Part shown: one piece after another, positions 28,561-38,090 of the stretch
Layout of the letters: each line of letters begins with the position of its first letter
How positions within the stretch are numbered: position 1 is the first letter of the stretch
Source of the DNA: JAAYOS01 sp050950785
GTDB lineage: Bacteria > Bacillota > Clostridia > Oscillospirales > JAAYOS01
NCBI GenBank assembly: GCA_050950785.1
Contig: JBMNIG010000028.1
Span: 49,911 to 113,910, forward strand
Reading direction: 5' to 3'
DNA: 64,000 nt
The notes under the pieces: generated by a model
Databases searched by the model: none
Seen by the model: only the letters and a program-made list of their open reading frames with translations
Told to the model about the DNA's origin: nothing
Program-made: the position numbers and the translations under genes

Positions 28561-29316
28561 TTAATGATTGGTGCATTTTGCAGAATTGCTGCGGTAAACA
28601 GAAGGAGGACATCCAAAATTTTTTCGAAATACATTGCAAAAATAAAAGTAATCTTCATAACCGCTCATATTTGCAATCTCCCCGATTGTATTACCTGTTT
28701 GGAGCAAAAGCTTTGCGGCAAAATTCATGCGTAACTTAGTTATGTAACTGACAAATGTGGTATCTAAGAATTTGTTGAAATACGAGCAAAGTGTATTTTG
28801 AGATATATTAAACTCTTCACTTAGCTCAAACAATGTAAGCTTTTCATTGAAGTGATTGTTTATGTATTTGAGAATATCAGAAAACTTTGGTGGAATTACT
28901 TTTAATGTATCTTCACTTATAGATTTGTCACTATTCTTTTTTCTAAACTCATTTTTTAATCGATCAAAAATGCTTTCAAATGCTTCTTCGGAAACGGGTT
29001 TTAGTAGATAATCAAATACAGATAGCTGAAGGCTGCGCCTGACAATTTGAAAATCATCGTATGAACTGATAATTACAAAAACTAAATTCGGGTTGCTTTC
29101 CTGCAGTTTTTCAATCATTTGATTTCCCGTTAATAGCGGCATTTTTATATCAGTAAAGACAACATGTGGTTTTAGCTTATTTATTTCAGGTATTGCTAGA
29201 TTTGGATTTGTATTGGTTCCTATAAGCTCAAATCCATTTTCGATCCAAGAAATTTCCTTTTTGTATACATTTAGCGCAAGCAATTCATCGTCTACCATAT
29301 ACACTTTATATAGCAT
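28561..29316 (-). CDS. YesN-like response regulator with AraC-type DNA-binding domain
   Basis: The start is set at ATG 29316 (MLYKVYMVDDE), preceded by GGGAGGG; the frame extends to 29340. The 251-residue product has a receiver domain with Asp9-Asp10, phospho-acceptor Asp56 in FTDIKMP, and Lys106 in YLLKPVSE, then two AraC-type helix-turn-helix units (LTLFELSEEFNISQNTLCSY and GNTIGEIANMSGYEDYFYFC). The shorter linker than in YesN suggests a compact form. It is immediately upstream of the kinase gene in one operon and divergent from sulfatase 8 (29383), which is thus a likely target. Confidence 0.94.
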   Translation of the reverse strand: MLYKVYMVDDELLALNVYKKEISWIENGFELIGTNTNPNLAIPEINKLKPHVVFTDIKMPLLTGNQMIEKLQESNPNLVFVIISSYDDFQIVRRSLQLSVFDYLLKPVSEEAFESIFDRLKNEFRKKNSDKSISEDTLKVIPPKFSDILKYINNHFNEKLTLFELSEEFNISQNTLCSYFNKFLDTTFVSYITKLRMNFAAKLLLQTGNTIGEIANMSGYEDYFYFCNVFRKNFGCPPSVYRSNSAKCTNH

Positions 29317-29382
29317 TATCAACCCTCCCAAAAAGGTCATAATTTATAACTTATATACATCAATAGAAAGGAAAGATTATCG

Positions 29383-30867
29383 GTGAAAGACATACTTTTA
29401 ATTATTTCGGATCAGCACTCATATTCGATTCAGGGCTACGCTGGAAACAATATTATTAGAACACCCAATTTAGATCGATTGGCATCTGAAGGAGTCGTAA
29501 TGACTGATGCGTACACATCATGTCCGCTCTGTGTACCTGCACGGATGTCATTTCTATCAGGTCAGTTGCCAAGTAGTACCGGTGTCCTTGGAAACATGAC
29601 GAGTCTATCATCAAACATTGCAACTTATGTACACTCACTCGCCTCAATAGGATATGAGACAGTATTATGCGGTAGAATGCACTTTGTCGGCCCCGACCAA
29701 AGACATGGATTTTCGAAACGGATAGCAAAGGAAACCACACCTCTGTATCATAATAGGCCTGCATCACTTGCAGAAGAACGTAAAGATTTTGCTATAACAT
29801 TTGCCGAATTTGGCGCAATACGTTACATGGGCGCTGGTTCATCCCCAACTCTTGAGTATGACAGGTATGTATTTGAAGAGGCTTTGAAATATTTAGATGA
29901 GGATCATGAAAAACCCCAGTTTCTTTGTGTTGGTACATATTCACCACATTTTCCATATATAGCGCCTCCTGACTTATACGATTACTATTATGATAGGGTA
30001 CCAATGCCGGATGATACATTCGAGTATGATGAGCATCCTATATTTACAAACAAGCTAAGAGATACTGATCCGGAAGTAGTACGCGCAGCAAGAGCCGCTT
30101 ATTACGGAATGACAGAGTTTTTAGATATAAATATTGGTCTTGTCGTAGAGAAATGGAACGAGTTTTTAGTAAGAAACGGTAGACAAGGAATCATCATATA
30201 TGTGTCTGACCATGGAGATCAGAACGGAGAACGTGGGTTTTACGGAAAAACGACCTTCTATGAAGCTTCTGCACATATACCAATGCTCATTACAGGAAGT
30301 GGTATCCCTGCAGGAAAAACTATAGATACTCCTACTAGTATAATGGATCTTGGCCCTACGATTTGTGAGCTTGTTGAAGCCCCGATACCTCCTGACCAGG
30401 AAGGGAAAAGCCTAATGCCTCAAATAGTAGGAGATAGTGCTGATGAAGACAGGGCTGTAATCAGTGAGCTGCTATTAGGGTCTGGAGATAATCGCTCTCT
30501 TGGCAGAATGGTGAAGTGGAGAAACTATAAGTTTATAACATTTTCCGGATATGAAAAGCACGATCAGTTATTCGATTTGGAGCAAGATCCACTTGAACTG
30601 GAAAATGTAATTTCTCGTCACCCAGAAATTGCTGAAAGACTTCGCAAGATTGCAGATGTGAAGAAGCCTCCATCCGTTGTCTTTAAAGAGCAAAAGACTT
30701 TGGATAAACACAGAGAAATTTTGTCCAAATGCACATTTGACAGTGATGAGAGGTGGCGCTGCAACGAAGCTGCTGTACAACCGCCTTTAAGACTTACGAA
30801 AAGCAAACAACCGTTTCCAAACCGTGAGAAGATCGGCCAGATGATGAGCATGATTCTTGAGAAATAG
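29383..30867 (+). CDS. S1-type sulfatase 8, Cys-type, cytoplasmic
   Basis: The 494-residue product starts with GTG behind AAAGGA. It carries LIISDQHSYSI, the formylglycine motif CVPAR at Cys50 with MSFLSGQLPS, CGRMHFVGPDQRHGF and VSDHGDQNGERGFYGK. It is the paralogue of sulfatase 5 (18201) with the same length and domain order. No signal peptide is present. It is divergent from the two-component genes, with only 66 bp between starts, so promoter and operator must overlap. It stands alone as a single-gene transcript ended by a bidirectional terminator. Confidence 0.93.
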   Translation: MKDILLIISDQHSYSIQGYAGNNIIRTPNLDRLASEGVVMTDAYTSCPLCVPARMSFLSGQLPSSTGVLGNMTSLSSNIATYVHSLASIGYETVLCGRMHFVGPDQRHGFSKRIAKETTPLYHNRPASLAEERKDFAITFAEFGAIRYMGAGSSPTLEYDRYVFEEALKYLDEDHEKPQFLCVGTYSPHFPYIAPPDLYDYYYDRVPMPDDTFEYDEHPIFTNKLRDTDPEVVRAARAAYYGMTEFLDINIGLVVEKWNEFLVRNGRQGIIIYVSDHGDQNGERGFYGKTTFYEASAHIPMLITGSGIPAGKTIDTPTSIMDLGPTICELVEAPIPPDQEGKSLMPQIVGDSADEDRAVISELLLGSGDNRSLGRMVKWRNYKFITFSGYEKHDQLFDLEQDPLELENVISRHPEIAERLRKIADVKKPPSVVFKEQKTLDKHREILSKCTFDSDERWRCNEAAVQPPLRLTKSKQPFPNREKIGQMMSMILEK

Positions 30868-30990
30868 CAGTTTTTGTGCTGAGTGTAGCTTAGCCAATAA
30901 GAATAGTTAACAGAAACTCTATAAGGTCTAATGTTTAACTGAGTTGGTAGTGAGGGCTTGTTTTGGTTAGTAACCTCTATGCCCATGTAA

Positions 30991-31028
30991 AAAACAGTAA
31001 TACAGGTTTTTACCTGTATTACTGTTTT
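30991..31028. terminator. Perfect bidirectional terminator between sulfatase 8 and pgi
   Basis: AAAACAGTAATACAGG (30991-31006) and CCTGTATTACTGTTTT (31013-31028) form a 16-bp perfect stem with a 6-nt loop and A/T tails on both sides. The stop codon of the isomerase gene (31019-31021) is inside the second arm. Confidence 0.92.
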
Positions 31029-32281
31029 TTACCAAGTATTTTAAACATGCTTCTCTTGTATTCTTCGACGCCTTCCTGATCAAATGGGTTTACACCAAGC
31101 AGCTTACCGGAAATGGCGCAAGCAGCCATAAAAAAGTAGAACAATTGGCCATAATGGTACTCATCGATTTTCGATAATGCAAACTCCAAACAGGGGACAC
31201 CGCCATCTTTGTGGGCAGTTATTGTAGCTTGAGAAGCAGCTCTATTTATCTCCACAAAATCCTTGCCGTCAAGGTAATCAAAACCATCATCTAAAGAAGT
31301 GTCAGCAGGGACCAGCACAGAGGCACCAACATCCTCAACACTAATAAATGTTTCCATTATATTTCTGAGACCGTCCTGCATGTACTGTCCCATAGAATGT
31401 AGATCCTCTGAATAGAGTGTAAATGATGGGAAAATTCCCTTTTTGTCTTTGCCTTCGCTTTCACCGAATAGTTGACGCCACCACCATGCAAAATACATCA
31501 TTCTTGGTTCAAATAAAGCAAGTTGTTCTATAGTATATCCGCGTTTGTATAGGAAGTTGCGTATAGCAGCATATCGAACTGCATCGTTTTCAGGATTCTC
31601 AGTTATGTGCTTGTACATGTCGTTTGCGCCTTTTAGATAAGAGCTGATGTTTAAACCTGCTACAGCAAGCGGGAAAAGAGCAACAGGGGAGAATGCACTG
31701 TATCTCCCTCCAATGGTTAATGGGAATTCAAGAAAGGTAGCATCAAGCTCTTTGGAGATATTCTCCAAATGTGAACCGCGGGTTCCGGTAAGTATGATTC
31801 TCTTTCCAATCTCTTCGCTAGGGTAACGATCCATCATATATTTTCTCAGAATACGAAAATGGCTGCCCGGTTCCAAAGTTTCAAAGTTCTTTGCAATAAC
31901 ATTAATAATAACGCTCTTACCTTCAAGCTGGCTCAATATGTGTTCTATTTCAAAAGCTGATAATGTATTTCCGGCGTACAGAATTTTAGGTTTCTTTATA
32001 TCCTCCGGTACTTTCACAGATTCAATAACTGCACGTGCAGCCTGGTTAGAACCTCCAACTCCCACTAGCACAAATACATCGGCATTGCTACGTACTTGTG
32101 CCGCTTTTTGATTGATTAGTTCAAGTTGGACAGCGCTATGTACGGGAGATAGCCATCCCTTAACACTACTATCTTCTTCCATGTCACCGTAAAGAGAGCT
32201 CTTGATTATTTTCGCCTCATTTATCAGCTTTTTTAATTCGGGTTCGAAAGAGTAATTTTCCGGGTTTTTTAGTACAAGCAT
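31019..32281 (-). CDS. pgi: Glucose-6-phosphate isomerase
   Basis: The 420-residue product has FVLVGVGGSNQAARAV in the sugar-phosphate binding SIS domain, then NVIAKNFETLEPGSHFRILR, IGGRYSAFSPVALFPLA (the PGI signature region), and ESEGKDKKGIFPSF with the catalytic-region Glu; the C-terminal HKDGGVPCLEF and GKLLGVNPFDQEGVEEYK match the second PGI signature. It interconverts glucose 6-phosphate and fructose 6-phosphate. SD AAAGGAGGG precedes the ATG. It lies on the opposite strand from sulfatase 8; its presence here complements the phosphofructokinase, aldolase and TIM genes at 43534-46703. Confidence 0.93.
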   Translation of the reverse strand: MLVLKNPENYSFEPELKKLINEAKIIKSSLYGDMEEDSSVKGWLSPVHSAVQLELINQKAAQVRSNADVFVLVGVGGSNQAARAVIESVKVPEDIKKPKILYAGNTLSAFEIEHILSQLEGKSVIINVIAKNFETLEPGSHFRILRKYMMDRYPSEEIGKRIILTGTRGSHLENISKELDATFLEFPLTIGGRYSAFSPVALFPLAVAGLNISSYLKGANDMYKHITENPENDAVRYAAIRNFLYKRGYTIEQLALFEPRMMYFAWWWRQLFGESEGKDKKGIFPSFTLYSEDLHSMGQYMQDGLRNIMETFISVEDVGASVLVPADTSLDDGFDYLDGKDFVEINRAASQATITAHKDGGVPCLEFALSKIDEYHYGQLFYFFMAACAISGKLLGVNPFDQEGVEEYKRSMFKILGKKQ

Positions 32282-32381
32282 AAAAGCTCGCCCTCCTTTA
32301 GAATATTAAGTAAAAAAGAGTGTCAATTATAGAAATGCTATATATTAAAACCATTTTACTATATTGGCATAATAATTGCAA

Positions 32382-33809
32382 GGTAGTGTCAATAATTTTG
32401 TGTAAATCCTACTTGTAAGATAAGAATGGTTAAGCTTTAAGAAACTTGTTCTAAAGTGTGGGCGACATTATCTGTGTCGGTTGGCTTTTCCACGGTACGA
32501 TCTGAAAACGAGAGTTGTTCAAACATTTCAGCAATTTCAAATTGTGCCATATTGAACCCTTTATGTGTCCGGCTAGCACCTTTCGCGTTGTATTCTACAA
32601 CATAGCAATAAGCAAGTTTTTCTAGTGCGACCTCATTGGGAAATTGCTCTTTAGATTTAGTGAGCCGTTTGAGTTGCTTATTGAAGTTTTCAGAGATGTT
32701 GTTTGTGTATAAAGATGACTGAATTGATTTTGGAAAGCTCATGAACGAAAAGAGATTCTTTTTGCTCTGCAAAGAGCTCGTCATCTTCGGATATTTCTTA
32801 CCCCACTTCTCAACAAAAGCCTGTAGATTTTGTATGGCAATAGTTACATCCGTTTGTTGATAAATGGTCTTCAAGTCATCAGCTACTGCAGCTTTGTCGC
32901 TGGCACGAACTTTATTGAGAAGGTTACGAATTAAATGGGTCCAACAGGTTTGATGCTTTGCCTTTGGAAATATGTCAGTTACTGCATTGCCGAGACCCGT
33001 TAACTCGTCGGATACGAAGAGCAATACTTCTTTCAAACCTCTATCCTGTAAATCGACCAACATCTCTTGATAATTGGAGGCAGCTTCAGTTGGATAGACC
33101 GCGAAGGATAAGACTTCTTTATGCCCCTCTTCATCAATCCCGAGGATAACATGGAGTGCCTCTTTGGCGACCGTATCACGGCGCACGTTAATAAACGTCG
33201 CATCGCAGTAGAGAACAACATAGCGGTCCTTCACCGTTCTCTCAGAGAAGGCCTGTAGCTCATCAACCATTACTTCTGTGATGTTAGAGACAGCCTGTGG
33301 AGAGTAGTGATGTCCATACATCTTCTCGATAATATCACCGATCTCACGGGTAGAGACACCTTTTTGATATAGTAGAATGATGAAGTCCTCTAGCTGATTG
33401 TCTTGTTCTTTGAAAAGCACAGGCGTTCTGGGCGCAAACTTTCCTTTTCGAACCCTGGGTATATCCAAATCTAAACCACCGTATTTTGTCTTTTCTGAGC
33501 GCGGGTAGTAGCCGTTTCTTGAGTTGCCACAGTGATGACCAGCGACATTGTGAGGCTCGTAGCCTAGGAAGGCTGTTCTTTCTGCTTCCATTAGAGTGTT
33601 GACTGTTTGTTCTACAGTTTTACGAATAACTTCATCAAAAGAGACGCCAGCCTCTATACCTTCGAGCACTTTTGTGGTAAAATCATTCATGAGAGGACCT
33701 CCTGTAATCTTGTGATTTGTTTTGTTACTACTACAATCTTACAAGATTTGGTCCTCTTTTTAAATGCCTAGAGAGAATTTGGCGTTTACACAATTTATTT
33801 TACACTATG
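32382..33809 (-). mobile_element. IS256-family insertion sequence, copy 2, without target duplication
   Basis: 1428 bp, the same element as at 10002-11429 and in the same orientation; I find only two base differences. The left flank (AATTGCAA) and right flank (AATCATAG) do not match, so unlike copy 1 no target duplication remains. This points to recombination or an adjacent deletion after insertion. Confidence 0.93.
32437..33690 (-). CDS. IS256-family transposase (copy 2)
   Basis: A 417-residue intact DDE transposase, differing from the copy at 10057 only in GGLDLDIP instead of GGLNLNIP. Acidic motifs LYCDATFINV and FVSDELTGL are intact. Being active-looking and nearly identical, the two copies are recent and could recombine. 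Confidence 0.96.
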   Translation of the reverse strand: MNDFTTKVLEGIEAGVSFDEVIRKTVEQTVNTLMEAERTAFLGYEPHNVAGHHCGNSRNGYYPRSEKTKYGGLDLDIPRVRKGKFAPRTPVLFKEQDNQLEDFIILLYQKGVSTREIGDIIEKMYGHHYSPQAVSNITEVMVDELQAFSERTVKDRYVVLYCDATFINVRRDTVAKEALHVILGIDEEGHKEVLSFAVYPTEAASNYQEMLVDLQDRGLKEVLLFVSDELTGLGNAVTDIFPKAKHQTCWTHLIRNLLNKVRASDKAAVADDLKTIYQQTDVTIAIQNLQAFVEKWGKKYPKMTSSLQSKKNLFSFMSFPKSIQSSLYTNNISENFNKQLKRLTKSKEQFPNEVALEKLAYCYVVEYNAKGASRTHKGFNMAQFEIAEMFEQLSFSDRTVEKPTDTDNVAHTLEQVS

Positions 33810-33817
33810 AATCATAG

Positions 33818-35372
33818 TGATTAAGTCAAGTCCAAATTAGTGTGTAAATTACCTCGGTCATCAAACGGTAGCTAATGAGACAATAGCCTAAGCGTTTATG
33901 CCGCGAAAGCTGTTGACGATGAGTACATGGCATGTTAGGCTGTTGGCCGGGCATCACCATACTAGCGCAAGACTTCTCCTCAAAGATAAGGGGGATGGCC
34001 CTGATGCCTGAAAACATGCCATGGGAGGCTCATTGTCAACAGACCGTGGAATAAATGCGTCTTCTATGCAGCAGTGCCAGACTTTGATTCCTTATCCTGC
34101 ACTTGATAGTACAGCTGCATATCAAGGTATTTACGACCGGTCTGCCATTTCTCATGCTGCTCTATTAATAGAGCCCCCATGAGCCGGATGACGGATGCAG
34201 CATTGGGAAAGATTCTAATGACTCGCTCTCGACGACGAATTTCCTCATTCAACCTTTCCACACCGTTTGTAGTACGAAGCCGTTTCCGATACTTCAGGGG
34301 CAACGCAAGAACAGCAGTAATATCATCAAATGCTTCATCCAGGAGAGCTGTGGCTTTTGGTGCTTTGACTTCATATGTTTGGATAATGTGGTCTCTGATT
34401 TTACGAGCACTCTCAAGGTCAACAGCCTCATAAAGCTGGCGCAGCTCTTCCTTAATTTCCGTCTGTAATGCTTTAGGCGTATGATCCAGTATGTTCCTGG
34501 AAAAATGGGTTTGACAACGCTGCCAGCTAGCACCTTGAAAATGCTTTCTAACAGCATTAACCAGCCCTTTATGGTCATCAGAGGTAACCAGGCGAACATC
34601 CTTTAGCCCACGATCCTTGAGTGAAGAAAAGAACTCACCCCAACTGCTTTCTGATTCGCTGTTGGCTAATTGAAACCCGATGATTTCACGATAGCCATCT
34701 TCGTTAACGGCAATGGCGATCAGCATACCTCTTGACTGTACACGTCCATTTTCCCGCACCTTTACATAGATGGCATCCACCATGAGAAAGGGATAATGGC
34801 TTTGCAGAGGCCTTGTACGGAATGCTTCTACTATTGGATCTAAGTTCTTACAAAGTTCTGAGATGGTCGATTTTGAAAACTTTTTTCCACATAGCTCTTC
34901 AGTAATTAGCTCAACCTTTCGAGTGGAAACACCATTGATGACCATCTCCATCATAGCCAGCACCAACGCTTGTTCACTGCGCTGGTATCGGGCAAAAAGC
35001 TCTGTAGAGAACTGTCCATTGCGATGCCTGAGAACCCGTAATGTGAGTGTGCCAACTCGCGTAGTCATTTGTCTATCTCGAAACCCATTGCGGTATGCGG
35101 CTCTTTCTTCAGTGCGCTCATAGGGTTCAGCACCTATTTGCTCTGTAGATTGAGCTAAAAGTATCTGGTTGAAGATTTCCTCCAACAATTTGGAGAATGC
35201 TTCATCCCTACCATTTGATAAAAATAATCCGTGCAAAAGTTCTTCGGTTATAGTAATATTAAACTGAGCCATGGTTCATCCTCCTCGGTTTGGTATTTGT
35301 TTAGCAACTATATTTTACCGAGGTATGAGCTTTGGCTCAACTCCTTTTTACACCATTATATAGACTTAATCA
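33818..35372 (-). mobile_element. Second IS256-family element (different type)
   Basis: The transposase is flanked by end-like sequences: TAGTGTGTAAATTACC near 33839 and, reversed, TATAATGGTGTAAAAAGG near 35360. Outside these, TGATTAAGTC (33818-33827) and GACTTAATCA (35363-35372) form a perfect 10-bp inverted repeat that may be the true outer end. Exact borders are uncertain. It lies directly against IS256 copy 2. Confidence 0.75.
34064..35272 (-). CDS. IS256-family transposase (second type)
   Basis: A 402-residue transposase with the DDE residues in MVDAIYVKVRENG, VTSDDHKGL and EEIRRRERVIRIFPN and the C-x2-H-type motif SWQRCQTHFSRNIL. It is intact and preceded by GAGGATGA and an ATG. It belongs to the same group as the broken transposase at 55870 (both have EEQIGA or TEQIGA, VSTRKV, ELCGxxFSKST) and is only distantly related to the copies at 10057 and 32437. 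Confidence 0.95.
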   Translation of the reverse strand: MAQFNITITEELLHGLFLSNGRDEAFSKLLEEIFNQILLAQSTEQIGAEPYERTEERAAYRNGFRDRQMTTRVGTLTLRVLRHRNGQFSTELFARYQRSEQALVLAMMEMVINGVSTRKVELITEELCGKKFSKSTISELCKNLDPIVEAFRTRPLQSHYPFLMVDAIYVKVRENGRVQSRGMLIAIAVNEDGYREIIGFQLANSESESSWGEFFSSLKDRGLKDVRLVTSDDHKGLVNAVRKHFQGASWQRCQTHFSRNILDHTPKALQTEIKEELRQLYEAVDLESARKIRDHIIQTYEVKAPKATALLDEAFDDITAVLALPLKYRKRLRTTNGVERLNEEIRRRERVIRIFPNAASVIRLMGALLIEQHEKWQTGRKYLDMQLYYQVQDKESKSGTAA

Positions 35373-35404
35373 GTGATTATTTATAATAATATTTTATTAA
35401 CTTA

Positions 35405-35433
35405 TTGACAGATAACCAACAAAATGTTATTAT
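35405..35433 (+). promoter_or_regulatory. Sigma-A-type promoter of the sugar isomerase gene
   Basis: TTGACA (35405-35410) and TATTAT (35428-35433) are separated by 17 bp. The sequence after it, TTAACCAATTAATAAA, resembles the TTAACC/TTAATAAA half-sites of the LacI-type motif and could be an operator over the start site. Confidence 0.7.
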
Positions 35434-35475
35434 TTAACCAATTAATAAAATGAATTTATTAAAGGATAGGTGTGT

Positions 35476-36360
35476 ATGTCTACCACTAAAATTTCTGTTT
35501 TAACGAATGTAATTGTGAATTCAGGTGTAAAGAACTTAAGAGATGTGGCAGAACTTGCTGCAAGTCTGGGCTTTTCAGGACTCGAAGTAGGACCAACTCT
35601 TCCATTGGATGAGCATGCGTTTGAGGAAGTACTCACAAATGGCATAGTTGATATCTCTGCTCTGATATATTGCAGAAATTACTTAAGCACTGACGCTGAA
35701 GAGGCGAATTTTCATATCCAAGAGCTCAAAAAACGAATTCTTTTCGCTTCCAAATTTGATATACCCGTGATTGTTACATCTACAGGTATCGACAAAAGTA
35801 TTGAAGAGGGCGTCTACGATAAAGCAGATTCCATACGGAAGATTCCCGCAAGGAGCCTTAACGAATTCGAGCGTGTATTCACGCCAATAGTTGATTTGGC
35901 GGAAAATCACGGAGTTAAAATTGCTTTCGAAAATTGTCCGCTTATGGGGAATATAGCGATTTCACCAGCTATGTGGGAACTTATTTTTGAGCGTATAAAA
36001 AGCGACAATATTGGCCTTGCATATGATCCTTCCCATCTGGTTTGGCAGCACATAGACCCATATTTATACATCCTTGATTTTTCAGATAAAATATTCCATT
36101 TCCATGCAAAAGACACGCAGATCGATCGCAAGAAATTGGGCAAGTATGGCTTTCTTACGGATTTTAGTTGGTGGAAATATCGAATTGTGGGCGACGGAGA
36201 AATTGACTGGACGAGACTGAGAGATTTATTGAAGCAAGCAAGATACAATGGCGCAATAAGCATCGAGCATGAGGATAGCAGATATGAAGGAAGCTTTGAG
36301 CTTGTGAATGAGGGCTTAAAAAAGGGTTTGGAATTTCTTAAAAAAACTTTTGCAGATTAA
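35476..36360 (+). CDS. Sugar phosphate isomerase/epimerase (xylose-isomerase-like TIM barrel), copy 1
   Basis: ATG 35476 is 9 bp after AAAGGA and is preferred to GTG 35470. The 294-residue product is an AP-endonuclease-2-type barrel: GFSGLEVGPTLP, KIAFENCP with a metal-binding Glu, LAYDPSHLVWQHIDP with Asp and His, HFHAKDTQ, and a final ISIEHEDSRY. These give the Glu-Asp-His-Glu metal site of the IolE/IolI/hydroxypyruvate isomerase group. The substrate is unknown. It is isolated between IS elements and separated from the main catabolic operon by the IS110 insertion, to which it may once have belonged. Confidence 0.87.
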   Translation: MSTTKISVLTNVIVNSGVKNLRDVAELAASLGFSGLEVGPTLPLDEHAFEEVLTNGIVDISALIYCRNYLSTDAEEANFHIQELKKRILFASKFDIPVIVTSTGIDKSIEEGVYDKADSIRKIPARSLNEFERVFTPIVDLAENHGVKIAFENCPLMGNIAISPAMWELIFERIKSDNIGLAYDPSHLVWQHIDPYLYILDFSDKIFHFHAKDTQIDRKKLGKYGFLTDFSWWKYRIVGDGEIDWTRLRDLLKQARYNGAISIEHEDSRYEGSFELVNEGLKKGLEFLKKTFAD

Positions 36361-36611
36361 AGATAAACATAGGCAATTCTCTCATCATAGAAACAGTAAA
36401 CAAGGACAACATTCATTTGAGCTTCATTTAGTTTACTAAATATAATCCGTAATAAATGAAAGTCCGGCGGTAATATGTCAAGTAGTTAAAACAAAGAATT
36501 TCTAATAAGTTACACCTGGAAACGCGTTAGTTTAGTTTTTAAAGGCGCACCTATCTAAGCCCTGCGCAAAATCTATTTTAACAGGGCCTTCTTAAGGGTG
36601 GTGGCAGTGTT

Positions 36612-37841
36612 CTATGCCACCGATGGTTTGTACAGGCGGTTGTCTTTCAGCAGACGAAAGACTAGCCTGACGAGCTTCCGGGCAGTGAGAGCGAGTGCAC
36701 GCTTATGTTGATACCTATTAACCTCTTTATATTTGAGGTCATAGAAGCGCCTGTACTCCGTGTCGCAACGCACGATAGAGAAAGCAGCTTCACATAAGTA
36801 ATATTTGAGGAATCGGTTCCCAGACTTAATTTGACGTGTGTTCTGTGCCTCGAACATTCCAGACTGATGCTGGGTCCACGCAAGACCTGCATACTTGGCA
36901 ACAGCAGCATGGTTTGGAAAGCGGTTGATGTCTCCAATTTCAGCAATGATGCCCGCCGAGAGTACTTTACCAATTCCAGGGATGGATGTGAGTGTGTTGG
37001 GGATGTTTTCAAACTGGCGCTCAATTTCCTTATCCAAAGCCTTTATTTGCTCTTGCATTGCGCGCATAGAGGAAATGGAGATAGATAAAACCTGATTGAC
37101 AGAATCGTTGACAGTCTTTGGCAAACGATAGGAACCCCTAGCTGCAGCTTGGACAGCTTTAGCAACTTCAGATGGGTTGGGGAATCTGTTCTTCCCTTTT
37201 TCCACAAGGAACTCAACTAGTTGGTCCACATCCATATTGGCTATATCATCTGGAGTTTCAAACTCTTCAATGAGAGCCAGTGCGGTAGAACCATAGGTGT
37301 TAGAGAACACCTTTTCCTGGGCCAACCCAGAGCATTTCATGAAGAGGTAGTTCATGAAGCGTTGCTTTTCTCGTGTAAGATTTTGAACAACCGAGAAACG
37401 GGTTCTGGTAAGTGTCTGGAGGGCTTTGTATCGGTAATCATCCGAGTATATTGCAGCGGTGATCCTACCAAAGCGAAGATTGTCCGCGATAACGAAAGCG
37501 TCAATAGCATCGTTCTTAGGCAGGTCGGGATAAGCATCTTTGAACTTCTTCACTTGTTTCGGATTAAGGACATGGATTCTTTTCTCGAACCTGCCGAGAG
37601 CCCCATCCTCGCGGAGGAAGCATGCAAGATTGTCACCGTACACCGAAGTTGCTTCCATACCAAGTATAACTGTAGAAATATTATACTCCTTTAGTGCGGC
37701 AACAACGCGCTTTGAAAGGGATTGAGCTCCGCCAAGGTTGTTCTGGACAGTAAATGAGCTGTGTTTTGAGCCGTCTGGCAGCATGATGTATACTGCGTTA
37801 ATGCGGCTCCCCACATCAATGCCTACGAATAGCTTGTTCAC
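36612..37841 (-). CDS. IS110-family transposase (RuvC-like DEDD)
   Basis: The 409-residue product has an N-terminal RuvC-like domain (FVGIDVGSRINAVYIM, LGMEATSVYGDNLACFL, KNDAIDAFVIADNLRFG), supplying Asp, Glu and Asp-Asp, and a C-terminal transposase_20 domain (TLTSIPGIGKVLSAGIIAEI and MFEAQNTRQIKSGNRFLKY) with a conserved Ser. It looks complete. IS110 enzymes act with a bridge RNA from the noncoding end; a candidate lies directly upstream of this gene. Confidence 0.95.
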   Translation of the reverse strand: MNKLFVGIDVGSRINAVYIMLPDGSKHSSFTVQNNLGGAQSLSKRVVAALKEYNISTVILGMEATSVYGDNLACFLREDGALGRFEKRIHVLNPKQVKKFKDAYPDLPKNDAIDAFVIADNLRFGRITAAIYSDDYRYKALQTLTRTRFSVVQNLTREKQRFMNYLFMKCSGLAQEKVFSNTYGSTALALIEEFETPDDIANMDVDQLVEFLVEKGKNRFPNPSEVAKAVQAAARGSYRLPKTVNDSVNQVLSISISSMRAMQEQIKALDKEIERQFENIPNTLTSIPGIGKVLSAGIIAEIGDINRFPNHAAVAKYAGLAWTQHQSGMFEAQNTRQIKSGNRFLKYYLCEAAFSIVRCDTEYRRFYDLKYKEVNRYQHKRALALTARKLVRLVFRLLKDNRLYKPSVA

Positions 37842-38090
37842 GTTTTCACCTTCTTTCGGGTTAGAATAACGTCAATCGGATCGGCAATACCCATGACACC
37901 GGAGCATCGACACCCTCGCATATCAGAATCCAGCTGGAAGCAACCCGTTGCGAACCTCCACTGCAAAAGAGGCTGGCTGATTATCCAGCAAACAGCCGGC
38001 GGTTTGAAGCTAACTTCCGGTTCAGGGGAACAGACTTTCTATGAAGTAACCTCTCGGTTCAACAGGAGACAATAAGAGCTTTGCCTGATT
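37842..38090 (-). ncRNA. Candidate IS110 bridge RNA region
   Basis: About 250 bp of noncoding sequence precede the IS110 transposase on its coding strand. It contains a nested hairpin at 37969-37995 (GGCTG/CAGCC with CTGG/CCAG inside) and further dyads with CCGG. In IS110-group elements the RNA that guides target and donor recognition is transcribed from this non-coding end. The position fits; sequence alone does not show the RNA or its two loops. Confidence 0.4.

Larger units (their letters stand above)
36520..38090 (-). mobile_element. IS110-family insertion sequence
   Basis: An IS110-type transposase on the minus strand with noncoding ends of about 100-250 bp on both sides. IS110 elements lack clear terminal inverted repeats and target duplications, so borders are only estimates. 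Hairpins occur at the 3' end: GGTGGCA (36599-36605) with TGCCACC (36614-36620), overlapping the transposase stop. Confidence 0.65.
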
